Translations under genes and position numbers: made by a program
Notes under the pieces: model-generated
The model's database searches: none
The model's input: the letters and a program-made list of their open reading frames with translations, nothing else
Told to the model about the DNA's origin: nothing
Shown: positions 32,716 through 44,122 of the stretch, one piece after another
Layout: each line of letters starts with the position of its first letter
Numbering within the stretch: position 1 is the first letter of the stretch
Assembly: GCA_963971575.1 (NCBI GenBank)
Contig: OZ020611.1
Location: 27,697,279-27,761,278 of the forward strand
DNA length: 64,000 nucleotides
From: Liopterus haemorrhoidalis
Lineage: Eukaryota > Arthropoda > Insecta > Coleoptera > Dytiscidae
Reading direction: 5' to 3'

Positions 32716-34145
32716 AAATTACCAATTTTGTTCGAAAAACTGGAACTAACTTATTTCAAAGAAACCGAAATACAATATTTAGAAGAATATTGTTTAGTGT
32801 TAAAGCCATTGGCAGCTACCCTGGTCGTCCTGCAAGGCCAGGAAAATATTTATTTTGGTTTCCTTTTGCCTAGTCTGACCACCTTAAAAAACCAGTGGCG
32901 AAAAGAAACCTCCGCTAGAACTGCCCTCCCAAAAAAAAATTAAAAATTACATTTTTTTTTTTTTTTTTTTAATATTTAGATAAATCTTCAAAAATACATC
33001 AAATTATGTTCTATACAAATTTTTGTCCAAGGCTTGCTTTACTTGTTACGAATTAGCATGACCATGGAAACGTTACATATAAATATGAAAAAATTGAGAC
33101 TTGGAAAAATTTTAAATAATTTTACAAAAAAATTTCAAAATTTTTCGTTTTATCAAAAAACGTCTCAAATAAAAGTTATTAGTTATTGCATTTATAGTAA
33201 CTTTTGTTCAATAAATTTTTTCGAAATATTTTTCTGTTGCTAAATATTCGCAAAAATCTTAAAATCGACACGAGTAAACTCCCATTTCTATTCAAACGAT
33301 CTTTACAAAAAACAATAGGGTTCTTCCCATTTAATAGGAGAATTTTTTAGTACCAAAACGAATTCTCTAAGTTGAACCGTTCTTGAGTTATCGTGTATAC
33401 ATACAGACACACACACCGACACACACACAGACACACACACATACGGATGGCACTTCGAAAATAGGTTTTTTGGATTCTCTGGACCATGAAACGTGGTCAT
33501 CAGTCAAAATCTCGACATCGAAAATTTTCGCGATTACAATACTTGCCCCTTATATATTAAGGTCGGGCAAGTAATAAGTGTGAGAAAATGAAGAATTTAA
33601 AATTTAAATACTGAGGAGAAATATTGTTAAATTGTTGCGTAGAAAATTTATTACGAAGATTCAATTCAATTTTTAATATGCAATTTAAAGATATTGCCAC
33701 AGTTTTATGCCAAAATTTTAAATTACGTTGGTACAATTCAATAAAAACTGAAAGTAATGAAAATGTAGCTATTCAAATTATAAATAAAATGATTTTGATG
33801 GAAGGAGAAAAAGAATTATTGGATGTTGAGGAAGAAAAAGATAAATATTTTTCTGATCATTTAGATAGCTTTTTAGATTTTTCTGAAAACGATGATATGA
33901 CTTCCACAATACAGAAAAACAATAATTCTCATAATAAAATTGAATTACAATTATTGAAATATTTGGAAGATAGAAGAACAAATATCCATATGCTAAATGA
34001 TTACAAGATCTTAAAAAAAACTTTTCTTTAAAAGCAATAAATATTTGCCCTCTTCTGCGCCCGTTGAGAAGTTATTTTCCTTTGCATCTATAAAGAAATG
34101 CACTAAGTGACGATAATTTTGAAAAACTTGTTCTCTTAAAGGCTA
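32716..34145 (+). pseudogene. hAT transposase relic of hAT-6
   Basis: The first piece (32716-32940) reads EKLPILFEKLELTYFKETEI, QYLEEYCLVLKPLAATLVVL and QGQENIYFGFLLPSL, which fits the hAT catalytic core segment 'LKEYxxVMKPLAxALDxLQGExNxxLGxLLPTL'. After an inserted A copy, the second piece (33624-34031) reads ENLLRRFNSIFNMQFKDIAT, then FKLRW. The third piece (34090-34135) reads ALSDDNFEKLVLLKAN, which is the hAT C-terminus 'RxRLSDxxFExLLxLKxN'. The domain order matches a complete zinc-finger hAT enzyme, but frameshifts, stops and an insertion of more than 500 bp inactivate it. Earlier N-terminal parts are missing. Confidence 0.85.
33052..33585 (-). repeat. Chimeric family A copy with a GTGT/GTCT-tract 5' variant
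   Basis: The 3' half (33052-33298) is standard A in inverse orientation ('atgaccatggaaacgttacat' through 'gtaaactcccatttcta'). The 5' half (33300-33585) is a distant A relative. Read on the minus strand it starts TTACTTGCCCGACCTTAATA, and its tract is GTGTGTCTGTGTGTGTCGGT. The downstream block 'ttttggtaccaaaaaattctcc' differs from A. Confidence 0.65.
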
Positions 34146-34185
34146 ATTATAAGTTCACATCTTATTCTCGTCTATTTCACAGTAT

Positions 34186-34366
34186 TATTACCGACCGCCA
34201 ACATATATAAGGGAGGTATTGTGATCATACCGATTTTGACATTTCGAGATTTCGATGGATCTCCACGAATTGAGGTCCCTACATAACGTTTTGACTATTT
34301 TTAGCATGATGTCTGTCGGTCTGTCTGTCCGTCTGTCTGTCTGTCCGTCTGTCTGTCCGTCTGACC

Positions 34367-34413
<47 letters not shown>

Positions 34414-34878
34414 TACATGTGCAGAGCAAATTCGGCTGAAAGGATTTTTATGAAACTTCATATTTAAGCTTTTGCCATCAATGGCACGAGTTGATCAACT
34501 TTTGGTAAAAATCGGTTGACTAAAAATGGGAGTTTACTCGTGTCGATTTTAAGATTTTTATGAATATTTCACAACAGAAACATATTTAGAAAAAATTTAT
34601 TGAACAAAAGTTGCTATAAAAGCAATAACTAATAACTTTTATTTGAGACGTTTTTTGATAAAACGAAAAATTTCGAATAATTTTTGTAAAATTTTTCGAA
34701 ATTTTTTCCAAGTCTCAATTTTTTCATACTTATATGTAACGTTTCCATGGTCATGATAAATAATATCTCTGTTAGAAAATATTAGGCCAAGTTATTTCTA
34801 CTCTGCTGCTAGAATGTATTACTTTATGAAGTACTTTATGATGGCGGTTGGTCCTGTGGTGGCCACAGCTGATTTTTT
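34186..34878 (+). repeat. Family A element, full length
   Basis: Starts TTACCGACCGCCAACATATA, carries the longest A microsatellite (GTCT/GTCC, 34310-34411), and ends GGCGGTTGGTCC, CTGTGGTGGCCACAG, CTGATTTTTT. It lies within hAT-6. Confidence 0.9.
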
Positions 34879-34969
34879 TTTATTCTAATTCTAATAATGT
34901 ATATACATATATGTATGTACTTATGTAATAAATAAAAATTTTGTTCTTTATATTACAATTAACCAGTTG

Positions 34970-35018
34970 TTAGGGTTTTGTAGGTATGACCAAAAAACCC
35001 TTATACCGTCATTTTGTC

Positions 35019-35064
<46 letters not shown>

Positions 35065-35898
35065 TCGGTAAAAATTGTAGCCAAACGGATAAACCTAGAT
35101 AGTTGAAATTTGGCATGCTTATACAACTCTTTAACCCGCACATAGCAAAAATACTAAAACATCTAAAAAATATACCCCCCTAAAAATATAAACAAATACG
35201 TGCTCATCGAAAACAAAAATATATTTTTTTAATTCTGAGTAGGATATCAAATGAAAGCCCTTAGTACGTGGATTAACGATCAAATTTTTATTTTTGCAAA
35301 ATAAATTATTTTGATGCGATTTTTGCCAAAATTGTGCAAAAAAAAAATTGTCCCACACCCTGTAGCCCAGATGGTTTAAACTAAAAATCTAAAAAAATTC
35401 TAAGTAATGTATATTGGTGTGAACTGAAATAGTACAACAGGAATTTTTGATCAGATTATGTTTTCGGAAAATAACGCATTTTTTGTGATTTTTGGTTCAC
35501 AAAGTACAAAAGTTATACCAATGTAAGACAGTCACATGCAAGGCGTACGAAAGCGAAATGGGTTAGAACACTGGTATGAAACGAAGGGTTTCGAGTTCGA
35601 GTACGGAGTGAACTTAATTTTTTCTTTTTTTTTGCATTTTTATTATGTTTAAATTATTTTGTCAAAATTCTAGTTATATTTTGACAAATGATGCATTTAA
35701 TTTTTAAGAGCGTAAATTTAATAACCAATCTTATTATATGATTAACAGACGATAAATTATTTTAAAAATATCGTTCATTTTGCCGTGATTACTACAAAGT
35801 AAAATTTGTCCTACACACTCAGCATACCGCCTTCACTTATTATATACCTGCGAAACCCTGAAATGTGTGAATATTCACACTTCACATAATTTTTTTTT
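34970..35898 (+). repeat. Family B element, copy B4
   Basis: Starts TTAGGGTTTTGTAGGTATG, with about 11 GTCT units (35019-35063). A type III tRNA-like module lies at 35535-35618 (GGGTTAGAACACTGG, then GAGTTCGAGTACG). The 3' half is of the second kind ('cagcataccgccttcacttattatatacctgcgaaaccc') and shared with B6 and B7. The hairpin is GTGTGAATATTCACAC. Confidence 0.88.
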
Positions 35899-36119
35899 AT
35901 ATCATGTAACGTAGTGGAGTATGTATACATATCACTTTTTTACTTATCCGGATAAACGACCGGATGACGTATTAGTACTTGTACTTGTACTCGAAAATAA
36001 GTACTTGAAGTACATTAGTATTGTACTCGTACGTGTACTCAAGTCCAGTTTTTCCAAAGTACTTAGTACTCAGTACTTAAGTACATTTTAGTTGTACTCG
36101 TCCCAACTCTGACTATATG

Positions 36120-36745
36120 TAACATGCAGAAGAAAGAAGATCTTTTATTACCTTATACGAATTGATTATTAAATGAACACTATTTTTCTCTACACGCCAA
36201 TCAGTTGACAACAGGTATTAAGTTAGGAACACATATTTTCGTTGTTTCTCGGGTGAGTTCGGGAGAAGGAAGTAATCTGATTGGTTCTTTGTTAAATTGG
36301 GATTTTCAGCTGTGGATTAGAATACAGTTTTGATATTTTTAAATTCATTGTTTACTGTTATGTAACTGACAAGAAATTATGATCGCACGGTAGCATTAAC
36401 CAATAAATCTTTTTTCTTATATACGAAAATAAAAATCATTCAAAATTGTAAAACATAAGAACAGACCGACTAAAGAAACAATATATAAATCGGGATTTCC
36501 CCGATCTGGCTTGGGTAGAGGAGTGGCCATCTCGTTATTCCGAGCCTATCATAAACATATACACATTGGGGATTCTCCGTAACTTTAGATATACCGTATA
36601 TTTGGGAGGGTAATAAAAGTACTTTTTTTTATATTACAAGGAACGAATTTTTGTTTTTTTTTTTTTTTTTTAATTATTTATAATTGAGAAAGCATATTAT
36701 CTATCTTTTTCTTGAAGTTTTGGCGCCTCTGATGCCACGGCGCCG
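36120..36745. other. Spacer, nothing firm
   Basis: A G+C-rich patch at 36720-36795 contains TTACGTAAGGCGCGGGCC and then GCTAGTA, which could be another Helitron-type 3' end. The evidence is too thin to call it. Confidence 0.4.
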
Positions 36746-36819
36746 TTGTGCACCGCACAACTTTGCACTTACGTAAGGCGCGGGCCTGCTAGTAATAGAA
36801 GATCCAATAAAATTGAACA

Positions 36820-37453
36820 TTATTCATCCATTATCTTAAATTCCTACAATGAAATCATGTCTAAATACCAGAATTACACTGCGATTTACACAGATGGTTC
36901 CAAATTACAAAATAAAACTTGTGCCGCAATGGTAGTAGTGAAGAAAGAAATAAATAAATACCACCTGCCAAATAGGATGAACGTCTTCACTGCCGAAGCT
37001 TATGCTCTACTCCAAGCAACCGAGTATATAAAAAGCATTCCAAATAAAGAAGACTTCATAATTCATATTGATTCCCTCAGCACTATTGCAGCTATGAAGC
37101 AAACTTATTCAAAAGACATCATCATACAGAAAATACAAGACAAAATCCACCACTGCATTGAACACGAGAAGCAAATCACAATATTATGGGTTCCATTACA
37201 TCGCAACATCCCAGGAAATGAAAAAGCAGACGAAGCTGCCAAGGAGGCCATACACCAAGATATAATTCAAATGCCTATTCCAATGTATGATGCGAAGAAT
37301 TTTTTACAAATGAAACTACAGGAAGAATGGAATAACACCCGATACAAAATACAAAATCCGCGAAATTATGCAACAAGGCATGAACAAATAATTCTAACAA
37401 GAATCAAAATTGGACACACACGACTCACACATCAACACATATTTCATATTTGA
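36820..37453 (+). pseudogene. RNase H domain of non-LTR element RA (copy 1)
   Basis: RNase H would remove element RNA from the cDNA hybrid during retrotransposition. The frame shows YTDGSKLQNKTCAAMVV (first Asp), VFTAEAYALLQATEYI (Glu), IIHIDSLSTIAAMKQ (Asp) and VPLHRNIPGNEKADEAAKEA (last Asp, in the HRxIxGNExAD motif). The usual VPSHxN has Leu instead of Ser. It ends at a frameshift stop (RLTHQHIFHI) where copy 2 continues IFEKKTPTICPTC. The last part of the protein resumes at 38807-38943 after the RB insertion. The reverse transcriptase part is missing through 5' truncation. Confidence 0.88.
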
Positions 37454-37512
37454 AAAAAAGACACCGCCGATATGCCCCACCTGCAACATACAACTCACGG
37501 TGGAACACGTAA

Positions 37513-38800
37513 AATCAGTTTGGGTTCAGGGTACAACAGTCTACTAACAATGCAACCATGAAATTACTTAGTAAAATCATGGAAAACCTTGAGCAAGGGA
37601 AACATGTCGTTGGGTCCTTCTGCGACCTAAGTAAAGCTTTTGACTGCGTGTGCCCTGAAAAACTCCGGGAAAAATTGCTCTATTATGGCATTCGTGGCAA
37701 TACACTAGACTTGCTGACAAACTTCCTGTCTAACAGGCAGCAACAGGTCTGGTATAAAAATACCCTTTCCTCGCTCAGATTCGTAAATATAGGAATAGGA
37801 CAAGGAACTATACTTGGACTGTTCCTTTTCATATCGTATATAAATGATTTGGCTGAAAATATGGCGGCCACAACAATACTGTTTGCCGATGATTCATCTT
37901 TCATCGACGACGGTGTTGAGTGTGAAGATGCCCAGCAGGCAGCCAGCACTACACAAGAGCAAGCTTTACAGTGGTTCACCAGACCAAAACAGTCATTTTC
38001 AGCATGAATAGACAACTCAGTAATAATGCACTCTACCAGGATACCACTGTGAAGTTTCTTGGGTTCCAGCTGGATGCTAAGCTTAGCTGGGCAGACCACA
38101 TTGGCTACATTTCCAATAAATTAAACAGCATGGTATACATGATAAAAAAATTAAAATATAATGTGTCCGATGAGATCGTTAGAATGGTTTACTTCTCCCA
38201 CTTCCATTCAATAATTAATTATGGAATTATGTTGTGGAGTAGCGCATCTTGTTCTGTTCGAATTTTTAAAATTCAAAAACGCATTCTCAGAATAATGTCT
38301 GGTGCAAAACCTTATGCCCATTGTAGGGAACTATTTAAACAGCTCGCCATTCTAACGGTTCCATCGCTTTATATCTTCAATGTATATGTAAAGGAAAATG
38401 ATTGTTCAATAAAAAAAATTTGAACAATCATAATTACGACACTAGGAATAAGGATAGTTTTATAGTGCCATTTTGTAGGTACAGAGCAAGTAGGAAGCTG
38501 CCTCTGTTTATAGGCATTGACCTGTACAACAAGATGCCTACCTCATTAACCAGTCTAAATAAGAACCACTTTAAGAGGAAAATTAAAATTTTTCTCTTAA
38601 TAGGTGCTTATTATGATACTCAAGAATTCCTAAAGGATATCGGAAATATAGACTGATATATGAATGTATATATTTCTTTGTATTATATTTCCTTGTATTA
38701 TATATTTTGTATATTGTATTGTATTATTATTTTTTTCTAGACGTAAGTTACTGTATGTGTATATGTACAAAAAACTTAAATAAACATATTATATTATATT
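37513..38800 (+). mobile_element. Jockey-like non-LTR retrotransposon RB inside RA, 5'-truncated
   Basis: Flanked by 6-bp duplications ACGTAA (37507-37512 and 38801-38806). The RA sequence is continuous across it (ACACGTAA / ...CCTAAATTGTCCACA, compare copy 2 at 62833). The 3' end is 'aaataaac' plus an (ATATT)n-type tail rather than poly(A). Confidence 0.85.
37558..38656 (+). pseudogene. Reverse transcriptase relic of RB
   Basis: Three plus-strand segments in different frames make up the C-terminal two thirds of a jockey-type reverse transcriptase. They read MENLEQGKHVVGSFCDLSKA and FDCV (first catalytic Asp), NIGIGQGTILGLFLFISYIN (normally PQGSVLGPLLF), TTILFADDSSFI (FADD box, catalytic pair), and then VKFLGFQLDAKLSWADHIGY (thumb). 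FHSIINYGIMLWSSAS and KIQKRILRIMSGAKPYAHCR follow, ending with NHNYDTRNKDSFIVPFCRYR and IGIDLYNKMPTSL. Motif order is complete from RT block 3 onward, but frameshifts near 37990 and 38410 disable it. Confidence 0.9.
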
Positions 38801-38806
38801 ACGTAA

Positions 38807-38943
38807 TCCTAAATTGTCCACAATACACAGCACAAAGGATCAGAAACAGACTTCCAACAGACGCACTCCAAATTGCAACCAATACATACGAAAAAAACAT
38901 TTTAAAATTTCTAGAAGATGTAAACTTAATTGAATATATATAA
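38807..38943 (+). pseudogene. RA protein C-terminus, continuation after RB
   Basis: Reads LNCPQYTAQRIRNRLPTDAL, then QIATNTYEKNILKFLEDVNL and a stop. This matches the end of copy 2 (ECPQYTAQRIKHKVPTDALQ). It is separated from its upstream half by the RB insertion. Confidence 0.88.
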
Positions 38944-39112
38944 CATTCCACATAATTTTATAATAGCCTTAATTAATTATATTAAATAATTATGTACATT
39001 AAATTTATTATGTAATTATATTAATGATGTAAAACAGATATTCCGGGGTGCTAATAACCAAGCAGTTGAAGCAACCCTAAATAAATATATTATAAAAAAA
39101 AAAAAATGAACA

Positions 39113-39733
39113 ACAGTTTCCATACCACGACTCAAGCTTTATACACGAGGTCCTCTATGATTAATGAATAGTTATGTAATTTTCTTTGTCTTACTTATAG
39201 TATTATTGTTAAATATATTTAAAAAAGGTTTTGACACACATACATATATTTCAATATTATTATTATAATATTGGTATAGTATTATACCAACTTCTTTGAT
39301 ATACACCTTTGTAATGCTTTATAAACAAATAAACCATTTATTGTTATTATTACTACCATGAGAATCTTTAGGTAGTCTTTGGTCATTAAAATTTCCAACT
39401 TGCTCACACATCGTGTTTTTCAGGAAAATCGTGTTTTCTCTATCTTGATCCATTCTATATATACATGTAATCCTTAAACTATCAAAAACATATTGTAATA
39501 TACTAATCGTAATTACATTTCGGAATTAATTAAGTTAATCCTGATCATGGTAGACAATCGTCAGAATATAAATGTGTTTATAATGAACTTGAACAAAAGC
39601 AATCGATAAAAGTTAAGAAATTAAATTGCCTATGAATGCCTCGTGTTTGCACTTTATAAATTAAAACTCTCTGGTAATAGTCAGCACACGGTCAACCCAA
39701 ACAACGTCAGTGTAATGCGGGTAGTCTAAATCA
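39113..39733. other. Spacer with a short hAT-1-like fragment
   Basis: At 39395-39455, 'ttccaacttgctcacacatcgt' and 'gaaaatcgtgttt(t/c)ctctatcttgat' match hAT-1 at 19625-19690. Otherwise nothing was recognised. Confidence 0.5.
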
Positions 39734-40048
39734 ACAAAGAAAATATTTAAAATGGTCTTTTATTATAACCTATGTCCTTTTTCGACTTGCAACATAGAGC
39801 TTTCCCATGTTAAATTTTCCATTGCGTATTCTATTTCTACTATGAGTTTTTGTCTAAAACTAAAAATACTGCACAATTTTTATTGACAAAGTTTTTGTCT
39901 AAAACTCATAGTAGAAATAGAATACGCAATGGAAAATTTAACATGGGAAAGCTCTATGTCTCAAGTCGAAAAAGTAAATAGGGTATAATCAGGACCATAT
40001 AATCAGGACATATAATCAAGACCATTTTAAATATTTTCTTTGTATAAT
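39734..40048. repeat. Long inverted repeat (hairpin), arms about 125-160 bp
   Basis: 'caaagaaaatatttaaaatggtc' at 39735 and CTTTTTCGACTTG through TACTATGAGTTTT (39777-39850) recur inverted at 39904-39976 and 40021-40045. The loop is only about 40-50 bp. The core 70 bp is nearly perfect. The right arm has an extra 'ataatcaggacc' triplication. No terminal duplications or coding sequence were found. Confidence 0.88.
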
Positions 40049-40652
40049 TATTGCCTAATTTTGTATACAAAAATCCCAATTTGTTTGAAAAAGGACAAAC
40101 AATATTTTTTGTATTTATATCTGCTGAAAATAAGTTGCCATGTATAAAAAAAAAGGGGCAGGTTCACATTTTATCGGCTCTGAGTTTTTTTGTGGACTGT
40201 TTTTTGCCGCAAATGTCAAAATTTTGAACCGTAACTTAAAAGTGACCATATGTTTATAATATAAAGCTAAAAATGTATAGGTATACAAATATTCAAATAA
40301 AAAAAAAAAATCCGTAAAATTTGGAAATTTTGATCAAAAAAATTTTATATCCAATTTTAGCTGAAATATAGTTTTAGGCTAATTTTAACGTGAGGATTTT
40401 TTTGCAAAACTTTTCACAAACTTCAAAATGGGCTAAATTTTGTCGATCTATAACCAAAAATACATATTTGTACTAATTTTCAATAAAATCGGAGACAAAA
40501 TTTTTTTTATCGAAAATCGGAAAATTCGATACCTTACGATTTTTTCGATTTTTGGCCATATTTTGGATTACTGCCCTCACAAAACTTTTTTTTAGACTAA
40601 GCAAGGTAAGAGAATTTAAAAAATTCATACCACAGATTTCTATCCCTAACCA

Positions 40653-40705
40653 TTTTTAGGGTTTTGTAGGTATGACCAAAAAACCCTTATACCATCATTT
40701 TGTCG

Positions 40706-40776
<71 letters not shown>

Positions 40777-41772
40777 TCGGTAAAAATTGTAGCCAAACGG
40801 CTAAACCTAGAGAGTTGAAATTTGGCATGCTTATACAACTCTTTGACCCGCACATAGGAAAAATACTAAAACATCTAAAAAACATATCCCCCTAAAAATA
40901 TAAACAAATATGTGCTCATCGAAAAAACAAATATTTTTTTATAATTCTGAGTAGGGTATCAAATGAAAGCCCTTGGTACGTGGATTAACGATCAAATTTT
41001 TATTTTTGCAAAATAAATTATTTTGAAGCGATTTTTGCCAAAATTGTGCAAAAAATTTTTTGTCACACACCCTGTAGCCCAGATGGTTTAAATTAAAAAT
41101 CTGAAAAAATTCTAAGTAATGTACATTGGTGTGAACCGGAATAGTACAACAGGAATTTTTGATCAGATTATGTTTTTGGACAAAAACGCATTTTTTGTGA
41201 TTTTTGGCTAATAATGTACACAAGTTATAGCTTTGTAACACGCCACACTGGAACGTGTGTGCTGGTGTAGTGGTATTATCAGCTGATTTTTCAACCAAGT
41301 AACCCGATTCGAAAGGGTTCGAACCCTGGAGAAGAAGAAACAATATTATTTTTTGTTTTTTTTTAAATTTTTATATTGTTTAAATTATTTTTTCAAAATT
41401 CTAGTTATATTTTGGCAAATGTTGCATTTTATTTTTAAAAGCGTAAATTTAATAACCAGTGGAAATTGTTTAAATTATAATTTAATTCTGTTTCAATGTA
41501 CACGAAATCAGAGGGACGGAACTTTTAACAACCAATGGAAGCCATAGGCGCAATTTTTAAAATTCTTAATGAACTTTGCTATATAAAAAAAAAAAAAATA
41601 CTGCACATATTTAGAAACTTAAATAATGGTATTAGGCGTTCGAATTAAAATTAATAAAAAAAATATTTTAATATAAAATTTGTTTTCGCATCCAAAATAA
41701 TCATCATTCACTTACTAAATACCTGCAAAATCCTGAAATGTGTGAAAATTCACACTTCACATCAATTTTTTA
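40653..41772 (+). repeat. Family B element, copy B5
   Basis: Starts TTTTTAGGGTTTTGTAGGTA, with about 17 GTCT units (40706-40775). A type IV tRNA-like module lies at 41240-41336, with A box GGTGTAGTGGTATTATC and a perfect B box GGTTCGAACCC. It ends with GTGTGAAAATTCACAC, CACATCAATTTTTT. It lies at the same F position as the A copy at 8953. Confidence 0.9.
41240..41336 (+). other. tRNA-like module, type IV, inside B5
   Basis: The best pol III-like B box of the set (GGTTCGAACCC), with an A box TGGTGTAGTGG about 55-60 bp upstream. It is Glu/Gly-tRNA-like in the D arm only and does not form a full cloverleaf. Confidence 0.6.
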
Positions 41773-42114
41773 GTTAGGATTTGACTAAATTTTTAAAAAA
41801 TAAAAAAAAAAAATGTTTCTAAATTTGAATCACAAAATTTCAAAAATTTTAACCATAGGTCTTTATTGCATTTTGTTTTTGAGATACGTCCATGCGAAAA
41901 AGAAAATTTCTAATAATCACGCCATATTAAAATTTGTCATAATTTTAAAATACGCAAAACGATAAAGCCTCAACTTATTTCTAGACTGAATAAATTACGA
42001 GAAATCAAAAAATTGTAATCCCAGATCGCTGTCTCTAACCGTTCTATATTTGTGCTTCTTTTTATTTCACAATTATCAAAATTATTTAATTATCTGTTTT
42101 ATTTAATTTTAATT

Positions 42115-42186
42115 GAATTTAAATATCGGTTTTCGATATTTACAAATATATCTTAAAAAGCGGTTTTAAAAACCGACAACCCTAGT
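42115..42186. mobile_element. hAT-like terminus fragment
   Basis: Read inward from the right: CTAGGGTTGTCGGTTTTTAA, then AACCG and 'atatcgaaaaccgatat' palindromes. It resembles the TAGGG-type hAT ends at 18085 and 58185. The partner end is not visible. Confidence 0.4.
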
Positions 42187-42434
42187 CGATGACCTTGTAA
42201 AAATATTTTCATCATTAAAAAACAATAGGTCTGCGAGCAACCACTAATAATTAACTTTTTTATATCTTACATTGGTTTAAATATTTTAACTATAGTAGTC
42301 ATGATTATTAATCGAATAACTATCGAAAAAAATATATTTGAACAATACAGAACTGTTTGTATCTATGCATGGTCAGGTTAGAATCATTTAATTCAACACC
42401 TCGCCACTGGTAAGTGGAGGCGTTTAAATTAACA

Positions 42435-43234
42435 AATTGATGTGAAGTGTGAATATTCACACATTTCAGGGTTTCGCAGGTATATAATAAGTGAAGGCGG
42501 TATGCTGAGTGTGTAGGACAAATTTTACTTTGTAGTAATCACGGCAAAATGAACGATATTTTTAAAATAATTTATCGTCTGTTAATCATATAATAAGACT
42601 GGTTATTAAATTTACGCTCTTAAAAATTAAATAAACTAAAACATTTGTCAAAATATAACTAGAATTTTGACAAAATAATTTCAACATAATAAAAATGCAA
42701 AAAAAAACAGAAAAAATAAAATTCGCTCCGTAAACGAACTCGAAACCCTTCGTTTTCCAGCTTACGACACCATTGCTCTAACCCATTAAGCTATCGCACG
42801 CCTTGCATGTGAGTGTCTTACATTGGTATAACTTTTGTACTTTGTGAATCTGGGCTACAGGGTGTGGGACAAAATTTTTTTTGCACAATTTTGGCAAAAA
42901 TCGCATCAAAATAATTTATTTTGAAAAAATAAAAATTTGATCGTTAATCCACGTACTAAGGGCTTTCATTTGATACCCTACTCAGAATTTAAAAAAAATA
43001 TTTTTGTTTTTGATGAGCACATATTTGTTTATATTTTTAGGGGAGTATGTTTTTTAGATGTTTTAGTATTTTTCCTATGTGCGGGTCAAAGAGTTGTATA
43101 AGCATGCCAAATTTTAACTCTCTAGGTTAAGCCGTTTCGCTACAATTTTTACCGAACAGACAGACAGACAGACAGACAGACGACAAAATGACGGTATAAG
43201 GGTTTTTTGGTCATACCTACAAAACCCTAAAAAT
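42435..43234 (-). repeat. Family B element, copy B6
   Basis: Inverse orientation. The 5' end is at 43234 (CCTACAAAACCCTAAAAAT) with six GTCT units (43159-43182). A type III tRNA-like module lies at 42730-42822, including on the minus strand GATAGCTTAATGGGTTAGAG and GAGTTCGTTTACG. A deletion joins 'gtagcccaga' directly to 'ttcacaaagtac'. It has the second kind of 3' half, as in B4 and B7. Confidence 0.88.
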
Positions 43235-43485
43235 AACGTGAAAAGGCAAGTTTTATTAAACATAATTTGTAAAAATGATATCAAATTAACGACTGGTTCT
43301 ATAAAAATTACTCCAAAAAGTGGATTTAATTAATTATATACTGAATTATGTAAGTAAAAGTTGAATAGCCGCTCCTATGCTCTAGGGGCATGTTACAATC
43401 AAGATAATAACCTCATTTATATTTACAAAAAATATCACATTTTTGTAAATTTACTAGTTACATTGTTGTACAAATATATATATTA

Positions 43486-43896
43486 CAGTCTGTTTCAAAC
43501 GGTTAGGCGGAACTAGACTTTGCAATCTAGTTACTTTCATCGTTTAAATCGTGCTTTTCGACAGTTTTGTTTAAGCTTTGTAAATCATACTTACAATAAA
43601 CATTTTTTGGTTAAGGTTAATAGCATTTTAAAATGTCATTTTCTTTATATTTTGATTTTTTGTGTCATTCTTAATACAAATTTCCCATTTATTTATTTTT
43701 TTGTCAATAAAATAAGTAAAAAAAAAATATTAAATTTTGACATATGTCATTCGTTTCCGTGGTTTCATTGTTGGAATTTTAAATTTTAACATTCCAACAT
43801 GAAAAATGAAATGAAACCCAAGCAAGGTCCCTTCTCGTGACAACCTAAAAGAACGAAATTCCCATTTAGTTCCGCCTAACCGTTTGGAACAGACTG
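43486..43896. mobile_element. Tc1-like MITE, family D, complete, 411 bp
   Basis: Inverted ends CAGTCTGTTTCAAACGGTTA and, from the right, CAGTCTGTTCCAAACGGTTA, both followed by GGCGGAACTA. TA flanks both sides (43484-43485, 43897-43898). No transposase. Other copies are at 2930, 5766 and 49851. Confidence 0.9.
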
Positions 43897-43898
43897 TA

Positions 43899-44122
43899 GA
43901 TATTATTAATTATTACATCTTGGTAGCAAAGACGTAGCCAGGTACAGCCACGGTCTTATTTGAAGAAAAAATAATTTTTATTTCCAAGGTTTTATTTTTT
44001 TGTCGGCGTAATTAATGCTTATATGCTATTTAAACATTTTTATTGTCCGTGTGAGTTTTTTTTTTTTTTGTTTTTTTTGTCGTTACTTCTCTCTTTCCAT
44101 TTTATTTCTAGAAACGAGCACC
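43899..44122. other. Spacer, nothing recognised
   Basis: T-rich sequence, including poly(T) runs near 44056-44080, immediately upstream of B7. Confidence 0.5.

Larger units (their letters stand above)
32551..36111 (+). mobile_element. hAT element (hAT-6) filled with A and B copies, 3561 bp
   Basis: Ends CAGAGCTGGGATGTACTCGA and, from the right, CAGAGTTGGGACGAGTACAA. Exact 8-bp duplications ACTATATG lie at 32543-32550 and 36112-36119. Both subterminal zones are dense in GTACTTGAGTAC-like motifs, typical hAT transposase-binding arrays. It holds its own transposase relic plus family A copies (33052-33585, 34186-34878) and a B copy (34970-35898). Confidence 0.92.
36820..39106 (+). mobile_element. 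Non-LTR retrotransposon family RA, 5'-truncated, split by family RB
   Basis: The same family as 62153-63143. An RNase H domain and C-terminal zinc-knuckle region are followed by a 3' UTR ending 'ggtgctaataaccaagcagttgaagc' and a poly(A) at 39094-39106. TGAACA on both sides (36814-36819, 39107-39112) is a possible short target duplication. Family RB is inserted at 37513-38800. Confidence 0.82.
40385..42110 (+). repeat. Repeat F2, interrupted by B5
   Basis: 40385-40652 matches 8631-8952. 41773-42060 matches the start of the F1 right part ('ataggtctttattgca', 'aaatttgtcataatttt', 'ttctagactgaataaa', 'ctctaaccgtt'). Only one tandem unit is present here. Confidence 0.68.
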
